This document shows positions 28,890 through 37,383 of a stretch of 64,000 nt of DNA, piece after piece. The first letter of the stretch is position 1. Each line of letters opens with the position of its first letter. The stretch comes from Phenylobacterium sp. Root700. Its GTDB lineage: Bacteria; Pseudomonadota; Alphaproteobacteria; Caulobacterales; Caulobacteraceae. The notes under the pieces were generated by a model, which made no database searches, was not told the origin of the DNA, and worked only from the letters and a program-made list of their open reading frames with translations. A program made the position numbers and the translations under genes. The stretch spans positions 207,466 to 271,465 of the forward strand of contig NZ_LMHT01000015.1 in the NCBI RefSeq assembly GCF_001429025.1, in the 5' to 3' direction.

Positions 28890-29719
28890 AGGATAGATAT
28901 AGGCGTCTCGAACGCTCGCGCATTGGCCAGGGCCGGGATCGCGGTCCGCGCCTTGTCCACCGCCTCGAGATCAAGGTCGACGACCAGCACGCCGGGCTCG
29001 TCGTGATCGAGCTTGCCCAGCACCTCGCCCCACGGACCAACCGCCAACGTCCGGCCGTAGGTGCCGCGGCCGTCCTCGTGGAAGCCGCCCTGGGCGGGCG
29101 CCAGCACGAAGCTGCCGGTCTCGATGGCGCGGGCACGCAGCAGGATCTCCCAGTGCGCCTCGCCGGTCGGCCGGGTGAAGGCGGCCGGGGTCACGATCAC
29201 CTGCGCGCCGGCGATGGCCAGGGCGCGATAGAGGGCCGGGAAGCGAACGTCGTAGCAGATGGTCAGGCCCAGCCGCATCTGGCCGGCATGGACCGCCACG
29301 GCCTCGTCGCCCGGCTCGTAGGTCTCGCTCTCGCGGGCGCTCTCGCCGGTCGGCAGGTCGACATCGAACATATGGAGTTTGTCGTATGTGGCGACGATGT
29401 CGCCCAGCGGCGAGATCAGGGCCGCGCGGTTGGCGGCCTTGCCGTCCTCACGCTTGACCAGGGCCGAGCCGACCAGGATCGCCACCGACAGCTCGGCGGC
29501 CAGGGCCTGCAGGCCCTGGACGACGGGGTCGTCCGCCAGCAGCGTCAGTTGCGGCAGCAGGAGCGCCTTGTCCCGCTGGAGGATGTTGGTTCCCTCGGGC
29601 GTGGCGATGAAGGTCGCGCCCTGGGCGGCGGCCTCGCGCACCAGCGGCGCCACATGGGCGAGCGCCGCGGCGTGGCTGGCGGGCGTTCGTGTCTGGATCA
29701 ATCCGACGCGCAGGGTCAT
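28886..29719 (-). CDS. Carbon-nitrogen hydrolase (nitrilase superfamily, Nit1/Nit2-like)
   Basis: 277 residues with the catalytic triad: Glu in FIATPEGTNIL (near residue 42), Lys in YDKLHMFDVDLP (near 113) and Cys in LTICYDVRFPALYRALA (near 153). The DVDLPTGES and RFPALYR motifs fit the Nit1/Nit2 branch, whose members act as omega-amidases or as deaminated-glutathione amidases. Location between grxC and a coupled DUF1178 gene fits the glutathione repair role, but this is inference. It ends at TGA inside the ATGA junction with the next gene. Confidence 0.88.
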   Translation of the reverse strand: MTLRVGLIQTRTPASHAAALAHVAPLVREAAAQGATFIATPEGTNILQRDKALLLPQLTLLADDPVVQGLQALAAELSVAILVGSALVKREDGKAANRAALISPLGDIVATYDKLHMFDVDLPTGESARESETYEPGDEAVAVHAGQMRLGLTICYDVRFPALYRALAIAGAQVIVTPAAFTRPTGEAHWEILLRARAIETGSFVLAPAQGGFHEDGRGTYGRTLAVGPWGEVLGKLDHDEPGVLVVDLDLEAVDKARTAIPALANARAFETPISIL

Positions 29720-29757
29720 GGGCTCACCCGTAGGTCAGGCCGCACATAAGCTCAAGG

Positions 29758-30015
29758 CTAGGCGGCCAGCAGGGCGTCCAGCTTGCCGTCGTATTCCAGC
29801 GCCATCATGTCGTCGCAGCCGCCGACGTGCTGATCGCCGATGAAGATCTGCGGGAAGGTCGCGCCGCCGTTCGCGCGCTGGACCATCTCCTTGCGCTTCT
29901 CTGGATCGAAGGCGGCTTCGATCTCGGTGAACTGCGCTCCCTTCTTCTCCAGCAGCGAGACCGCGCGGATGCAGTAGGGACAGTAGGGTTTCGTGTAGAT
30001 GGTGACTTGGGCCAT
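29758..30015 (-). CDS. grxC: Glutaredoxin 3
   Basis: 85 residues with the redox motif CPYC (Cys12 and Cys15) and the glutathione-binding TFPQIFIGDQHVGGCDDMMAL. It reduces disulfides and mixed glutathione disulfides in the cytoplasm. It is the first intact gene of the minus-strand run continuing to the nitrilase 38 bases downstream. The comF-like gene lies 32 bases upstream on the same strand. Confidence 0.95.
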   Translation of the reverse strand: MAQVTIYTKPYCPYCIRAVSLLEKKGAQFTEIEAAFDPEKRKEMVQRANGGATFPQIFIGDQHVGGCDDMMALEYDGKLDALLAA

Positions 30016-30047
30016 GGCTCGACTAATACGTGAAAACTGCGTTCGAT

Positions 30048-30856
30048 CTATATGGAGCGGTTCGCCGCTTCTTTCACCCTCGCAACCACTGCGACATCAA
30101 CGCACGTCGCGCCGGCGGCCAGTAGAGCCCTCGCGCAGCCTTCCAATGTGGCGCCGGTGGTCATGACGTCGTCGATCAGCAGGATGCGCTTGCCGGCCAC
30201 CTGATGGGCGCGTCCGGCGGGGGTGGCGAAGGCGGCGGCCACATTGCGCCGCCGTCCCGATCCCGACTTGCCGCCCTGGGTCTCGGTGGCCCGCAACCGC
30301 ACCAGGCGTCCGGCAGATAGGGCACGCCCGTGAGGCGGCTCAGCGGCCGGGCGATCTCGGCGGCCTGGTTGTAGCGCCGGCCCAGCAGGCGGCTGGGATG
30401 CAGCGGGACCGGCGCGATGGCGTCGGCGTCCGCCAGCAGATCGCGGGCCGAGCGGCTAATCCAGCGGGCCAGCAGCGGGGCCAGGTCGGTGCGGTCGGCA
30501 TGCTTCAATTGCAAGATCACGCCGCGCGAGGCGTCGTCATAGAGGCAGGCGGCGCGGCCCCGCGCGAAGGCGCGCGGCTTGGCCATGCAATCGGCGCAGC
30601 GCACGCCCTCCCTCAGGTCATACTCGAAGGGCGTTCCGCAGCCGTCGCGGAGCGGCCCGTCGATGAACGGAATGCGGCTCCAGGCCTCCGGGCTGAAGCC
30701 GGTCGACATCGGCGCGGGGCCGTCATCCAGCGATTGGGGTGGGAAAAGCAGGTCGAGCGCGGTACGAACCGCGGCCTTCGCGCGCGGCCCGGGTTTCCAC
30801 CAGGGGGCCGCATCGCCATCTGACAGGCTTCCAGTCGAAAAGCGTTCCGCCGCCAA
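30048..30856 (-). pseudogene. comF: ComF-family phosphoribosyltransferase-like gene, frameshifted
   Basis: The two halves of a ComF protein lie in different frames. The N-terminal part (down to about 30306) has FPPQSLDD, a zinc-finger-like pair around CGTPFEY and CADC, and LLGRRYNQAAEIARPLS. The C-terminal part (from about 30302 to 30048) has GSGRRRNVAAAF and the PRPP-binding loop ILLIDDVMTTGATLEG. Joining them needs one extra base near 30305, where an expected GCCCTGG reads GCCTGG on the coding strand. No other damage is seen, so a sequencing error in a C-run or a very recent mutation are both possible. No ATG lies before residue about 50; a TTG at 30856 is used here as outer limit. Confidence 0.8.
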
Positions 30857-31767
30857 TGTCCGCCCCGCCCCGCCTCTTCAACCGCGACCTGCTTCGCACC
30901 CGCCTGAGCCGGGCCGCGGCCGTCTACGCCAACGCCGACTTCCTCAAGCGGCGCGCCGCCGAGGACGCCGTCGTGCGCCTGGAAGCGATCATGCGCGACT
31001 TCCCGCTCGCCGTCGATCTGGGCGCGCGTAACGGAGCGTTCGGGGAGGCCCTGGCGCTCAGCGACGCCAAGCCCCGCGTCGGCTGCCTGATCGAGGCCGA
31101 CCTCTCGGGCGCCATGCTGGCCGGCCGAACCGGCCCGCGCCTGGTCGCGGACGAGGAGCGCCTGCCCTTCGCCTTCGGCAGCCTCGACCTGGTGGTCTCC
31201 ACGCTGGCGCTGCACTGGACCAACGACGTGGTCGGGGCGCTGATCCAGATCCGCCGCGCCTTGAAGCCGGACGGCCTGTTCATCGGCTCGATGCTGGGCG
31301 GCGCGACCCTGACCGAGCTGCGCCAGTCACTGCTGGCGGCCGAGGCGGAGCTGACCGGCGGAGCCGGGCCTCGGGTCTCGCCCTTCGCCGACGCCTACGA
31401 CGCCGCGGGCCTGCTGCAACGCTCCGGCTTCGCCCTGCCGGTGGCCGACGTCGACCGGGTCACCGTCCGCTATGCCCACCCGCTGAAGCTGCTGGCCGAT
31501 CTGCGGGCCATGGGCGAGACCAGCGTGCTGGCCGAACGCCACCCGCGCCAGCTGACCCGCCAGGTCCTGGCCCGCGCCTGCGAGCTCTATGTCGAGAAGT
31601 TCGCCGAGCCGGACGGCCGGGTTCCCGCGACCTTCGAAATCCTGACCCTGACCGGCTGGGCGCCCGATCCCAGTCAGCAGAAACCGCTGAAGCCCGGCTC
31701 GGCCAAGATGCGTCTGGCCGACGCCCTGGGCGTGGTCGAGAACCCGTTGCCGCGCGAAGAGGACTAG
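30856..31767 (+). CDS. SAM-dependent methyltransferase-fold protein, NDUFAF5/BioC-like
   Basis: 303 residues. The start PPRLFNRDLLRTRLSRAA is characteristic of the group that includes the mitochondrial complex I factor NDUFAF5. The Rossmann domain has a SAM-site-like VDLGARNGAFGEAL (about 54-67) and a post-II motif DLVVSTLALHWTNDV (about 114-128); LKPDGLFIGSML follows. In eukaryotes NDUFAF5 hydroxylates an arginine of a complex I subunit; the bacterial homologue may do the same for NuoB, but this is inference. It is divergent from comF with starts that touch. Confidence 0.87.
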   Translation: MSAPPRLFNRDLLRTRLSRAAAVYANADFLKRRAAEDAVVRLEAIMRDFPLAVDLGARNGAFGEALALSDAKPRVGCLIEADLSGAMLAGRTGPRLVADEERLPFAFGSLDLVVSTLALHWTNDVVGALIQIRRALKPDGLFIGSMLGGATLTELRQSLLAAEAELTGGAGPRVSPFADAYDAAGLLQRSGFALPVADVDRVTVRYAHPLKLLADLRAMGETSVLAERHPRQLTRQVLARACELYVEKFAEPDGRVPATFEILTLTGWAPDPSQQKPLKPGSAKMRLADALGVVENPLPREED

Positions 31768-31773
31768 GTCCGC

Positions 31774-31794
31774 CGCAGGCGCCTAGCGCCTGCG
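31774..31794. repeat. Perfect intergenic hairpin
   Basis: CGCAGGCGC and GCGCCTGCG pair over nine bases around CTA, just after the methyltransferase stop. There is no T-run, so it is at best a weak or Rho-assisted terminator. Confidence 0.5.
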
Positions 31795-31899
31795 CACTAT
31801 CGTCGCAGATCGGCGTTCGGCGCATTCTGGTCGTATTTTCGTCCAGACCGCCGCACTAGGCTGATCGAGCTCGATACCCATTAGGTTAGGAACCCCCGT

Positions 31900-32280
31900 A
31901 TGCGTGTTGCTATTCTGGCCGCCGGCCTGCTCGCCGCCTCCACCTTCGCCGCCTCCGCTCAAGCCCAGACGGCGCCTGCCGCTGAGGCTCCGGCCGCCGC
32001 GCCCGCCGCTGGCGGCTTCACCGACGCCGAGTTGAAATCGTTCGGCGAGGCCATGACCCAGATCCAGAAGATCAACGGCGAGTACAGCCCCAAGCTGGTC
32101 GGCGCCGACGGCCCGACCAAGGCCACCGTCCAGAAGGAAATGATCGGCAAGATGGGCGAGGCCGTGCAGGCCAGCGGCCTGACGCCCGAGAAGTACAACC
32201 AGATGTCGGCCGCCGTCCAAAAGGACAACGCCCTGCGCCAGCGGCTGACCCAGGTGCTGAACGCCGAACCGGCCGCCTAG
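31900..32280 (+). CDS. DUF4168 periplasmic protein
   Basis: 126 residues. A signal peptide (1-23, ...ASAQAQ), an Ala/Pro linker (24-39) and one helical DUF4168 domain (about 40-120: FTDAELKSFGEAMTQIQKINGEY ... YNQMSAAVQKDNALRQRLTQVL). The family is small, periplasmic and uncharacterised. The gene is alone on its strand, and its TAG stop overlaps the stop of the convergent kinase gene in a shared CTAG. Confidence 0.85.
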   Translation: MRVAILAAGLLAASTFAASAQAQTAPAAEAPAAAPAAGGFTDAELKSFGEAMTQIQKINGEYSPKLVGADGPTKATVQKEMIGKMGEAVQASGLTPEKYNQMSAAVQKDNALRQRLTQVLNAEPAA

Positions 32281-33152
32281 GCGGTCACTGGCGACGCGCG
32301 TCGCCGCTCGTCGAGGCGGACCACGATATCGGCCCGCCTCGGCATCTCTTCCAAGATCCAGCTGGTCAGGCGCTCATAGTGGCGGATGAAGGTCTCGACC
32401 TGATCGTCGCTCATGACGCGCGAGGCGTCACCGCCTTCGCGGGCCAGCCGCTCGCGCAGCTTGCGCTCCTGCTCGATCCGCCAGGTCAACACCACGTCGA
32501 AGCTGGGCGCCTGCAGCAGGATCAGCATGTCGAGTTTTGAAAACAGGTCCTGGTAGGGACCAGCCAGCGCCGTGTTGGCGTAGGTCCGCCAGGCGCCGTC
32601 CGGGTCGCGCTCGCGTTCCAGGGCGTTGACCGGTTCGGCCAGGGCGGCCTGCGCCTGGGGCCGGGCGCCGACGCACCAGCCTTCGAACAGCACCACGTCA
32701 GCCGGACCTTCGAAGGTCTCGCCAGGCTTGCGGTCGTCGCTGGCCTTGTCGAAGGCCGGCAGGACCACAGGCCCCGGCTGGCGCAGGTCGCTCAGCAGCG
32801 CCTCGCCCCAGGCGACGTCGTGGGTTCCCGGAACACCGCGCGTGGCCAAGAGCGGTTGCACGTCCCGCGCCAGCACCTGGCGCTCGGCGCGGGTGAGATA
32901 GATGTCGTCCAGGGAGAACAGCGCGACCTTCAGGCCGCGCGCTTCCAGCAACCGGCGGACCACCGCCGTCAGGGTCGACTTGCCGCTGGCCTGCGAACCG
33001 CAGACCCCGACCACGATCCCGCCCGGCCGCACGCTCGAAGCGATCCGTTCGGCCAGCGGCAGCGCCACGGTCTCGACGGTTTGCGCGTAGGTCGCGGGCA
33101 GCCGCTCAGCGGCCAGGAAACCCGCGAGCCAGTCGTCAGTCGACGTCATCAT
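32277..33152 (-). CDS. P-loop kinase, D-glycerate 3-kinase (GLYK)-like
   Basis: 291 residues. A Walker A loop GVCGSQASGKSTL (about 48-60) is followed by LFSLDDIYLT and later VVLFEGWCVGARP, the pattern of plant-type glycerate kinase and its yeast and bacterial relatives (related to phosphoribulokinase/uridine kinase). It would phosphorylate D-glycerate to 3-phosphoglycerate. Its start overlaps the end of the LytTR regulator by 17 bases, so it is coupled to a two-component system, which is unusual for a glycolate or serine pathway enzyme. An ATG one codon later is equally possible as start. Confidence 0.82.
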   Translation of the reverse strand: MMTSTDDWLAGFLAAERLPATYAQTVETVALPLAERIASSVRPGGIVVGVCGSQASGKSTLTAVVRRLLEARGLKVALFSLDDIYLTRAERQVLARDVQPLLATRGVPGTHDVAWGEALLSDLRQPGPVVLPAFDKASDDRKPGETFEGPADVVLFEGWCVGARPQAQAALAEPVNALERERDPDGAWRTYANTALAGPYQDLFSKLDMLILLQAPSFDVVLTWRIEQERKLRERLAREGGDASRVMSDDQVETFIRHYERLTSWILEEMPRRADIVVRLDERRRASPVTA

Positions 33153-33897
33153 AGACCTGCAAGAACTCGCGGCTCACCGCATGGGTATAGGTGTTTCCTA
33201 CCGGGACTTCGGCCCCGTCGGAAAGCTCCAAAACCAGCACCCCGCGTCTGCGGCGGCGAACCCGCACCACCGCCTCGCGGCGCACGAAGGCCGAACGGCT
33301 GACCCGCAGCATCGACGCCGGATCAAGGCGCGGGGTCAGGGCGTCCATCGTGCTGCGGTACATGTGGGATCGGTTGGGGGTATGCAGCAGCACGTAATCC
33401 CTGGCCGCCTCGATCCAGGCGACGCTGTCGATCTCGACCCGCACCAGTCCGCGCGGCCGGCGCACCCAGAAGGGCGCGCTGTAGGGTTCATTTACGACCT
33501 CGGGCTCGGCGCTCTCGAAGGTCGGCTCCGGCGCCCCGACCACGCGCAGTCGCCGCGCGCGGTCGACGGCCAGCTTCAGCCGCGCCGGCTCCACCGGCTT
33601 CAGCAGGTAGTCGATGGCGTCGACATCGAAGGCGGCCAGGGCGAACTGATCATAGGCGGTGACGAACACCACCTGGGCGTCCGGCCGCGCCTTCAGCGCC
33701 CGCGCCAGGCAAAGCCCGTCGCGATTGGGCATCTGAATATCCAGCAGCACCAGATCGGGGCGTAAGGCGGCGATCTGCTCGGCGGCCTCCTCGCCGTCGC
33801 GGGCCACGCCGACCACCTCGACGTCGGGCACATCGACCAAGAGCGTCTCGAGCCGCTCCAACGCCAGGGTTTCATCGTCGACCAGCAGGATACGCAT
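33136..33897 (-). CDS. LytTR-type response regulator
   Basis: 253 residues. A receiver domain (1-120) has the acidic pocket VDDE, the phosphorylation site Asp53 (LLDIQMPNRDG) and the conserved Lys in DYLLKPV. The C-terminal LytTR domain (about 145-245) binds DNA through a beta-fold (VAWIEAARDYVLLHT, LRVSRSAFVRREAV). The start lies three bases after the stop of the cognate histidine kinase, and the end overlaps the kinase-like gene downstream. Target genes are not evident; autoregulation of this operon is a fair guess. Confidence 0.93.
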   Translation of the reverse strand: MRILLVDDETLALERLETLLVDVPDVEVVGVARDGEEAAEQIAALRPDLVLLDIQMPNRDGLCLARALKARPDAQVVFVTAYDQFALAAFDVDAIDYLLKPVEPARLKLAVDRARRLRVVGAPEPTFESAEPEVVNEPYSAPFWVRRPRGLVRVEIDSVAWIEAARDYVLLHTPNRSHMYRSTMDALTPRLDPASMLRVSRSAFVRREAVVRVRRRRRGVLVLELSDGAEVPVGNTYTHAVSREFLQVYDDVD

Positions 33898-33900
33898 GGG

Positions 33901-35001
33901 TCAGCCCACTCCAGGCGAAGGGATTACAAGATGCAGCGGCAGACGGACGGTGGCGGTGAAGCCGGTGTCGCGCGCCGCGGTCTCCAGGCGCCCGGCCGGG
34001 CCGTAGAGGGCGGCCAGGCGGGTGCGGATATTGCGAAGGCCGACGCCGGTTCCGCCCACCGATGGGGCGGCGCAGCCGCGTCCGGTGTCCTTGACGCAGA
34101 TCGTCAGCTCGCCCCCGGCCACGCGCGCCGCCACCCCGATCGTCGCGCCCAGTCGCGAGGGGGCCACGGCGTATTTCACCGCGTTCTCGACCAGGGGCTG
34201 GAGGATGAAGCTGGGCACCAGGGCGCCCAGCAGGTCCGGCGGACAATCAAACGTCACGTGCAGCCGCTCGCCGAAGCGGACGCCTTCGATGTCCAGATAG
34301 GACTCGATGGTCGCGAGCTCGTCGGCCAGCGAAATCGGCTGCTTCGGATCGGTGTCGAAGCTGGTGCGAAGGAAGCTGGCCAACCGGGAGGTCATCGCCT
34401 CGGCCTCGGCGTTGCGATGGGTGATCACCAGGCTGGAGATGGCGTTCAACGTGTTGAACAGGAAATGCGGATTGAGCTGGAAGCGCAGCGCTTCGATCCG
34501 GGCGTCCTGGGCCACGGCCTCCGCCTGCGCCGCCCGCCGCCGCTGCGCCTTCGCCGCCTCCTCCGATCTCAGCGCCCAGAACAGCGTGGCGTTGAGGCAG
34601 AAGGTCCACGAATAGAGGATCAGCACGAAGCCGATGCGGGACGCATCGATGGTCGTCCAGGCGGCCCAGGCCGGAAAGAACGCCCGGGTCAGCCAGACAT
34701 AAAGGCCAAGGTCGACCGCGCTCTGGATCGCGCCGGCCGTCAGACAGGCCAGCGCCAGCAGCGGCCACAGGATCACCGGCCCGCGCGTGGCGAGCGCGCG
34801 CCACAGCACATGGATCACCGCCGTTTGAGCCAACGCGATCACCAGCAAGGGCGTCTGGATGAGGAACTGCAACAGGAACGAGCCGCGCCCCAGCATCGAG
34901 GCCAGCAGCGCCACCAGCACATAGCCGAAGGCCCACAGGATCAACGAAATCCTGGCGGCGGCGCCCGGCAGCCTAGAATACGTCCGTCCTCCCCCCGCCA
35001 T
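33901..35001 (-). CDS. LytS/YehU-type sensor histidine kinase
   Basis: 366 residues. Four transmembrane helices (about 18-38, 43-68, 76-103, 115-140) are followed by a His_kinase domain with the phospho-acceptor LNPHFLFNTLNAISSL (about 200-215) and an HATPase with the N-box VENAVKYAV and the G-box GRGCAA. The membrane part has no known sensor domain, so the signal is unknown. It forms one operon with the LytTR regulator. An in-frame ATG seven codons earlier (35022) exists, but the one at 35001 has AGGAG eight bases upstream. Confidence 0.92.
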   Translation of the reverse strand: MAGGGRTYSRLPGAAARISLILWAFGYVLVALLASMLGRGSFLLQFLIQTPLLVIALAQTAVIHVLWRALATRGPVILWPLLALACLTAGAIQSAVDLGLYVWLTRAFFPAWAAWTTIDASRIGFVLILYSWTFCLNATLFWALRSEEAAKAQRRRAAQAEAVAQDARIEALRFQLNPHFLFNTLNAISSLVITHRNAEAEAMTSRLASFLRTSFDTDPKQPISLADELATIESYLDIEGVRFGERLHVTFDCPPDLLGALVPSFILQPLVENAVKYAVAPSRLGATIGVAARVAGGELTICVKDTGRGCAAPSVGGTGVGLRNIRTRLAALYGPAGRLETAARDTGFTATVRLPLHLVIPSPGVG

Positions 35002-35136
35002 CCGCCGTCTCTCCTGACCCATCGGCCAGGACGGCGAACTCGACGTCGCGGCGCGATCATCTCATCGCGCAACTAGCGCCGGCCATCGGCGGCCTTTCGA
35101 CCAGAGCCGACGGAGCGGCGACCAAATCAGCCGGGC

Positions 35137-36015
35137 TCAGGATTGGGCGGCGGGGCCCTCCGCCCGTATCCGCGCGGCGAGCTCCTTGAGCTGCTTGCGG
35201 CGCGGCGAGGCCGATCGCCAAGCCATGGCGATGGTGCGGCTGGGCTCGGGCGCCGGAAACCGTCGCAGCGCGATCCGAGGATCGGCGAGGTCGCCTGCCG
35301 CCATCCGCGGCAGCAGGGTTACCCCCTGCCCGTGCGCGACCAGCTGGAGCAAGGTGGTCAGGCTGGTGGCGCCGAAGGTCGACAGATCGCTGAGCTCACA
35401 GGCGCCCAGGGCCTGGTCGCGCAAGCAATGGCCCTCCTCCAGCAGCAGCAGGCGCTCGCCGGGCAAGGCGCGCGGGTCAACCGCCGCCAGCGGAGCGTCG
35501 GCCGGACTGGCCAGCAGGAACGGGTCCTCGAACAGGGTCTCCACCTCGACGCCTTCCGCGTGAAGCGGCAAGGCGGCGATCACGGCGTCCAGATCGCCGG
35601 CGGCCAGTTCGGCCATCAGCAGCGCGGTGCGGGTTTCGCGGATCTTCAGATCCAGATCGGGAATGGCGTCCTGCAGCAGCGGCAGGATCCTGGGCAGCAG
35701 ATAGGGCGCAACGGTCGGAATGAGGCCGAGCGCCAGGCGCCGCGAGCGGACGCCCCGCCGTTCCCGCGCGAAATCCTCCAGGTCCTTGACGCCCGCCGTC
35801 AGGGCCCGCGCCCGCTCGGCCAACGCCCGGCCGTCGTCGGTAAGCGCCACGCCGCCACGGCCGCGCTCGACCAGGACCAGGTCCAGCTCGGCCTCCAGAT
35901 CGCGGATCTGCATCGATAGCGCCGGTTGGGTGATGTTGCAGGCCGCGGCGGCGCGACCGAAATGCCGCTCCTCGGCCAGGGCGGTCAGATAACGAAGTTG
36001 GCGCAAAGTCGGCAT
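35137..36015 (-). CDS. oxyR: LysR-type peroxide sensor OxyR
   Basis: 292 residues. The N-terminal helix-turn-helix (1-62, TLRQLRYLTALAEERHFGRAAAAC) and the inducer domain carry the OxyR redox pair in GHCLRDQALGAC: Cys197 and Cys206, with the same nine-residue spacing as Cys199/Cys208 of E. coli. Hydrogen peroxide forms the disulfide and switches the protein to activate catalase and related genes. No catalase gene is within the window. The ATG at 36015 has no clear Shine-Dalgarno; a perfect palindrome stands three bases before it. Confidence 0.93.
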   Translation of the reverse strand: MPTLRQLRYLTALAEERHFGRAAAACNITQPALSMQIRDLEAELDLVLVERGRGGVALTDDGRALAERARALTAGVKDLEDFARERRGVRSRRLALGLIPTVAPYLLPRILPLLQDAIPDLDLKIRETRTALLMAELAAGDLDAVIAALPLHAEGVEVETLFEDPFLLASPADAPLAAVDPRALPGERLLLLEEGHCLRDQALGACELSDLSTFGATSLTTLLQLVAHGQGVTLLPRMAAGDLADPRIALRRFPAPEPSRTIAMAWRSASPRRKQLKELAARIRAEGPAAQS

Positions 36016-36018
36016 GTC

Positions 36019-36035
36019 GATCAGATACTCTGATC
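36019..36035. promoter_or_regulatory. LysR-type operator at the oxyR start
   Basis: GATCAGA-TAC-TCTGATC is a perfect 17-bp palindrome three bases upstream of the oxyR start codon. It has the T-N11-A core of LysR sites (T36021, A36033). Its place over the translation start fits autorepression by OxyR, and it could also govern a transcript leaving rightwards. Confidence 0.6.
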
Positions 36036-36245
36036 CAAGCTTTCCGTGAACTGAGCGCCGAGAGACCGTCGAGACAGGTCAGGTGCGTCATTTCGCGCGG
36101 GCCGACACCAAATATGGGGCTGGCGTCGCGCGTGGACTCGGGTCCAACCTAACAACGTTCGCAGCGCGCGTCGCAGCGAGCCGGTTGAAGCCTAGCTTCG
36201 GCTCCTGAGAGGCCCGCGGTGATCCGAGCTCACCGCGGGCCTTTT
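36036..36245 (+). ncRNA. Candidate small RNA divergent from oxyR (5' end unknown)
   Basis: A strong + strand terminator at 36211-36245 has no + strand gene before it within 4 kb except genes ending at 32280. The stretch between the oxyR operator and this terminator has no ORF of note and has a second hairpin (GCCG...GAAGCCTAGCTTC...GGC near 36180-36202). A divergent small RNA is the simplest explanation. The promoter is not recognisable, so limits are a guess. Confidence 0.25.
36211..36245 (+). terminator. Orphan Rho-independent terminator
   Basis: A perfect 12-bp stem (GGCCCGCGGTGA with TCACCGCGGGCC) and a seven-base loop are followed by TTTT. On the other strand the stem is followed by CTCTC, so it works only rightwards, against rsgA. 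Confidence 0.8.
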
Positions 36246-36270
36246 CACATTCGGCTGGCGGCCCGCCGCC

Positions 36271-37344
36271 TCAATAGGCCTCCCGATCGCGATGCTTCAG
36301 CCGCTGGCGCGAGGCCTTGTGCCGCTGGATCCACAGCTTGCGGTTCTCGACCTGGGCCCGGGGATCGTCGCGGCGATCCAGATGGGCCAGCTCGCGCTGC
36401 AGCTTGCCGTAGCTCCGCCAGCGTCCCGCATCGAGCTCCCCGCGGTCCAGCGCCGCGCGGACCGCGCAGCCCGGCTCGGCCTGGTGGCCGCAATCGCGGA
36501 ACCGGCACGCGGCGGCCAGAGCCTCGATGTCGCCGAACGCCGCGGCTACGCCTTCGTCGGCATCCCATAGCCCAAGCTCGCGCATGCCTGGGGTGTCGAG
36601 GACCAGCGCCCCGGTCGGCAGGACCACCAGTTCGCGGTGGGTCGTGGTGTGACGCCCCTTGGCGTCATCCTCGCGGACACCGCCGGTGGCCATCAGCTCC
36701 GCGCCGGCCAGGGCGTTGACGAGCGTTGACTTGCCTACCCCCGAGGAGCCGAGCAGCACGGCGGTCTTGCCGGGCGCAAGCAGGTTCGAAACCTGCGCCA
36801 CACCCTGGCCGGTCACCGCCGAGACCGCGTGGACGGGAACCCCGAAGGCGATCGCTTCCACCTGCGCGATCAGGGCCTGCGCGTCCTCGCAGGCGTCGGC
36901 CTTGGTGAGCACGATCACCGGCTGAGCGCCGCTCTCCCAGGCGGTGGCCAGGTAGCGTTCCAGCCGGCGCAGGCTGAGGTCGGCGTTCAGCGAGGCGACC
37001 AGCAGGACGAGGTCGACATTGGCCGCCACCACCTGGGAGCCGCCGCCTGGGCCAGACGCTCTACGGATGAACACGCTGGAGCGCGGCAGCAGGTGGTGGA
37101 TGGTCGCCGCCCCCTCCTGCGCACGCACCGCGCAGGCGACCCAGTCGCCGGCGACGGGGTGATCGCCGCTCAGGGCCTCATGCAGGAATTTCCCCGAAAG
37201 CTCGGCCGAGACCTCGCCCTGCGGGGTGGCGAGCCGGTAGAGCCCGCGCTGTTGAACAATGACGCGGCCGGGCGCGAAGCCGCGCGCCGCATGGTCGGTG
37301 AATTGGCGTTGGAGCGTCTCGCTCCAGCCGTATGTGTCTAGCAA
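36271..37344 (-). CDS. rsgA: Ribosome biogenesis GTPase RsgA
   Basis: 357 residues. An N-terminal OB fold (about 20-100) is followed by a circularly permuted GTPase: G4 LTKAD (about 145-150), G1 P-loop GSSGVGKSTL (about 199-208), G3 DTPGMRELG (about 250-258). The C-terminal zinc motif is CRFRDCGHQAEPGC (about 280-293). RsgA checks the decoding centre of the 30S subunit during late assembly. The start is a TTG at 37344; an in-frame stop about 13 codons upstream rules out any earlier start. A short ORF with a strong ribosome-binding site sits in the leader. Confidence 0.95.
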   Translation of the reverse strand: MLDTYGWSETLQRQFTDHAARGFAPGRVIVQQRGLYRLATPQGEVSAELSGKFLHEALSGDHPVAGDWVACAVRAQEGAATIHHLLPRSSVFIRRASGPGGGSQVVAANVDLVLLVASLNADLSLRRLERYLATAWESGAQPVIVLTKADACEDAQALIAQVEAIAFGVPVHAVSAVTGQGVAQVSNLLAPGKTAVLLGSSGVGKSTLVNALAGAELMATGGVREDDAKGRHTTTHRELVVLPTGALVLDTPGMRELGLWDADEGVAAAFGDIEALAAACRFRDCGHQAEPGCAVRAALDRGELDAGRWRSYGKLQRELAHLDRRDDPRAQVENRKLWIQRHKASRQRLKHRDREAY

Positions 37345-37383
37345 GGCTGGACATCCTTCGGTTCGAAGGCCTGGTCAGGCGTT

